Assembly: GCA_910587955.1 (NCBI GenBank)
Contig: CAJUNN010000001.1
Location: 1-64,000, forward strand
DNA from: an uncultured Lachnospiraceae bacterium
Lineage (GTDB): Bacteria > Bacillota > Clostridia > Lachnospirales > Lachnospiraceae
Reading direction: 5' to 3'
DNA: 64,000 nucleotides
The notes beneath the pieces were generated by a model. It did not search any database. It had not been told where the DNA came from and saw only the letters and a list, made by a program, of their open reading frames with translations. Both the position numbers and the translations under genes were made by a program. Shown in pieces: positions 63,500 to 64,000 of the stretch; position 1 is the stretch's first letter, and each line of letters starts with the position of its first letter.

Positions 63500-64000
63500 T
63501 TGAAAAGAACATTTCGGCTCCCAGAAAAAGTAAAGGTTTGTTTTTTTCGCTGCCGCTTTTTTTATGCGGTTTTATGTTCGGCTATCTTGTTTGTGATGAT
63601 GGAGATTGCAAACCGCAATTCCAGGTTGTTTCAGATGGATTGGCGGATTAGCCTGGTAAATATCATTACCTATCTGATTGTGATAACAGCCTTATGGCTT
63701 ATGACGGGAAAATGGGGAACTGGCTGTGCCGTATGCAGTTTCCTGTTTACCGTATTTGGAATTATCAATTTGTATTCCCTTGATTTCCGGTGGATGCCCA
63801 TCTCTACAAGAGATATCCACAGTGTAAAAACTGCCTGGAACGTATTGGATGCATATCAGATAAGCCTGGATAAACGGGTTGTATTTGTCCTGGCCCTTGG
63901 AAGTGTATTGTTTCTCGGTTCGGTGTTTTTGTGGAATCTGGAGCGGGGAAGGAAAAAGAGGACACTTAAAATATGGGGCGTACAGATGGCAGGAGGCGCA
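63500..64000 (+). CDS. LtaS-like sulfatase-family protein, N-terminal part only (cut by window end)
   Basis: A frame opens at TTG 63500 after GAAGGAGGCGG and runs to the window end without a stop (167 codons). It encodes at least three to four membrane helices and the segment FRWMPISTRDIHSVKTAWNVLDAYQ, typical of the helical part that precedes the catalytic domain in clostridial LTA-synthase-family proteins. The catalytic domain lies beyond the window, so activity cannot be judged. It may be a phosphoglycerol or phosphoethanolamine transferase on the glycan. Confidence 0.7.
   Translation, partial: MKRTFRLPEKVKVCFFRCRFFYAVLCSAILFVMMEIANRNSRLFQMDWRISLVNIITYLIVITALWLMTGKWGTGCAVCSFLFTVFGIINLYSLDFRWMPISTRDIHSVKTAWNVLDAYQISLDKRVVFVLALGSVLFLGSVFLWNLERGRKKRTLKIWGVQMAGGA

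Noticed and set aside
1..64000. CRISPR arrays, tRNA or rRNA genes, insertion sequences and phage attachment sites
   Set aside because: I looked for regularly spaced repeats, cloverleaf sequences, transposases and integrases and saw none; a covariance search would be needed to exclude small RNAs.

Overview
The window is one long surface-glycan locus. Low to moderate GC, AGGAGG-type ribosome sites, Gram-positive protein families (LtaS-like and TagB/TagF-like proteins, CotH, a BCCT carrier) and the absence of outer-membrane genes point to a Gram-positive Clostridia member, most likely a gut Lachnospiraceae. That assignment is inference. I found no rRNA, tRNA, CRISPR array, transposase or phage gene. 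No gene-free stretch exceeds 300 bases; the longest gap is about 140. Apart from one inverted gene (46545-47966), every gene lies on the + strand with short gaps or overlaps.

Region A (58-25920). A KpsS-like glycosyltransferase and an ABC flippase lead into an extended pseudaminic-acid pathway: PseC, an aldo/keto reductase, PseF, a class-III aminotransferase, a PseH-like GNAT, WbqC, a NeuD-like protein, PseI, PseG, a DUF4910 hydrolase and an AAC(3)-like protein. Next is an unusual cassette: an LpxD-like acyltransferase fused to an importer ATPase, an acyl-CoA/AMP ligase, an SsuA-like lipoprotein and an SsuC-like permease. It looks built to import an acid, activate it and attach it to an amino sugar. 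CapE, CapF and CapG (UDP-L-FucNAc) and a canonical UDP-GlcNAc 2-epimerase follow. No separate PseB is present, and CapE can make the intermediate PseC needs. Between the two epimerases lies an O-acetylation pair whose MBOAT gene is interrupted at a run of ten G, a probable phase-variable switch caught OFF. A strong terminator closes the unit.

Region B (25975-34102). A new promoter drives a phosphocholine/teichoic-type operon: a wHTH-cytidylyltransferase-choline kinase fusion, a second LicC-like cytidylyltransferase, a BCCT choline transporter, a TagB/TagF-like glycerophosphotransferase and a YidC-sulfatase fusion. A LicD transferase at 40988 completes a choline-decoration pathway.

Region C (34123-44621) is visibly AT-richer and is a Wzx/Wzy assembly block: polymerase, NodZ-like fucosyltransferase-fold enzyme, flippase, GT39-like transferase, UDP-glucose dehydrogenase, LicD, and GT26, GT2 and GT4 enzymes. 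Region D (44613-46541) is a small autonomous unit with a fully consensus promoter, a possible 49-residue peptide, a two-TM protein and a C39-like putative cysteine peptidase. Its role is unknown.

Region E is the initiating sugar-phosphate transferase on the minus strand. Its promoter overlaps the divergent promoter of region F (48098 to the end): two tandem Wzy paralogues, GT-C enzymes, a CotH-kinase protein, CDP-3,6-dideoxyhexose enzymes RfbF, RfbG and RfbH, a GtrA/GtrB/GT-C module and the start of an LTA-synthase-like gene cut by the window end. Altogether the locus encodes at least one Und-PP-linked polymer carrying Pse-like acid, L-FucNAc, uronic acid and 3,6-dideoxyhexose, plus phosphocholine, O-acetyl and unknown acyl decorations. 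Which sugar belongs to which polymer cannot be read from sequence alone.
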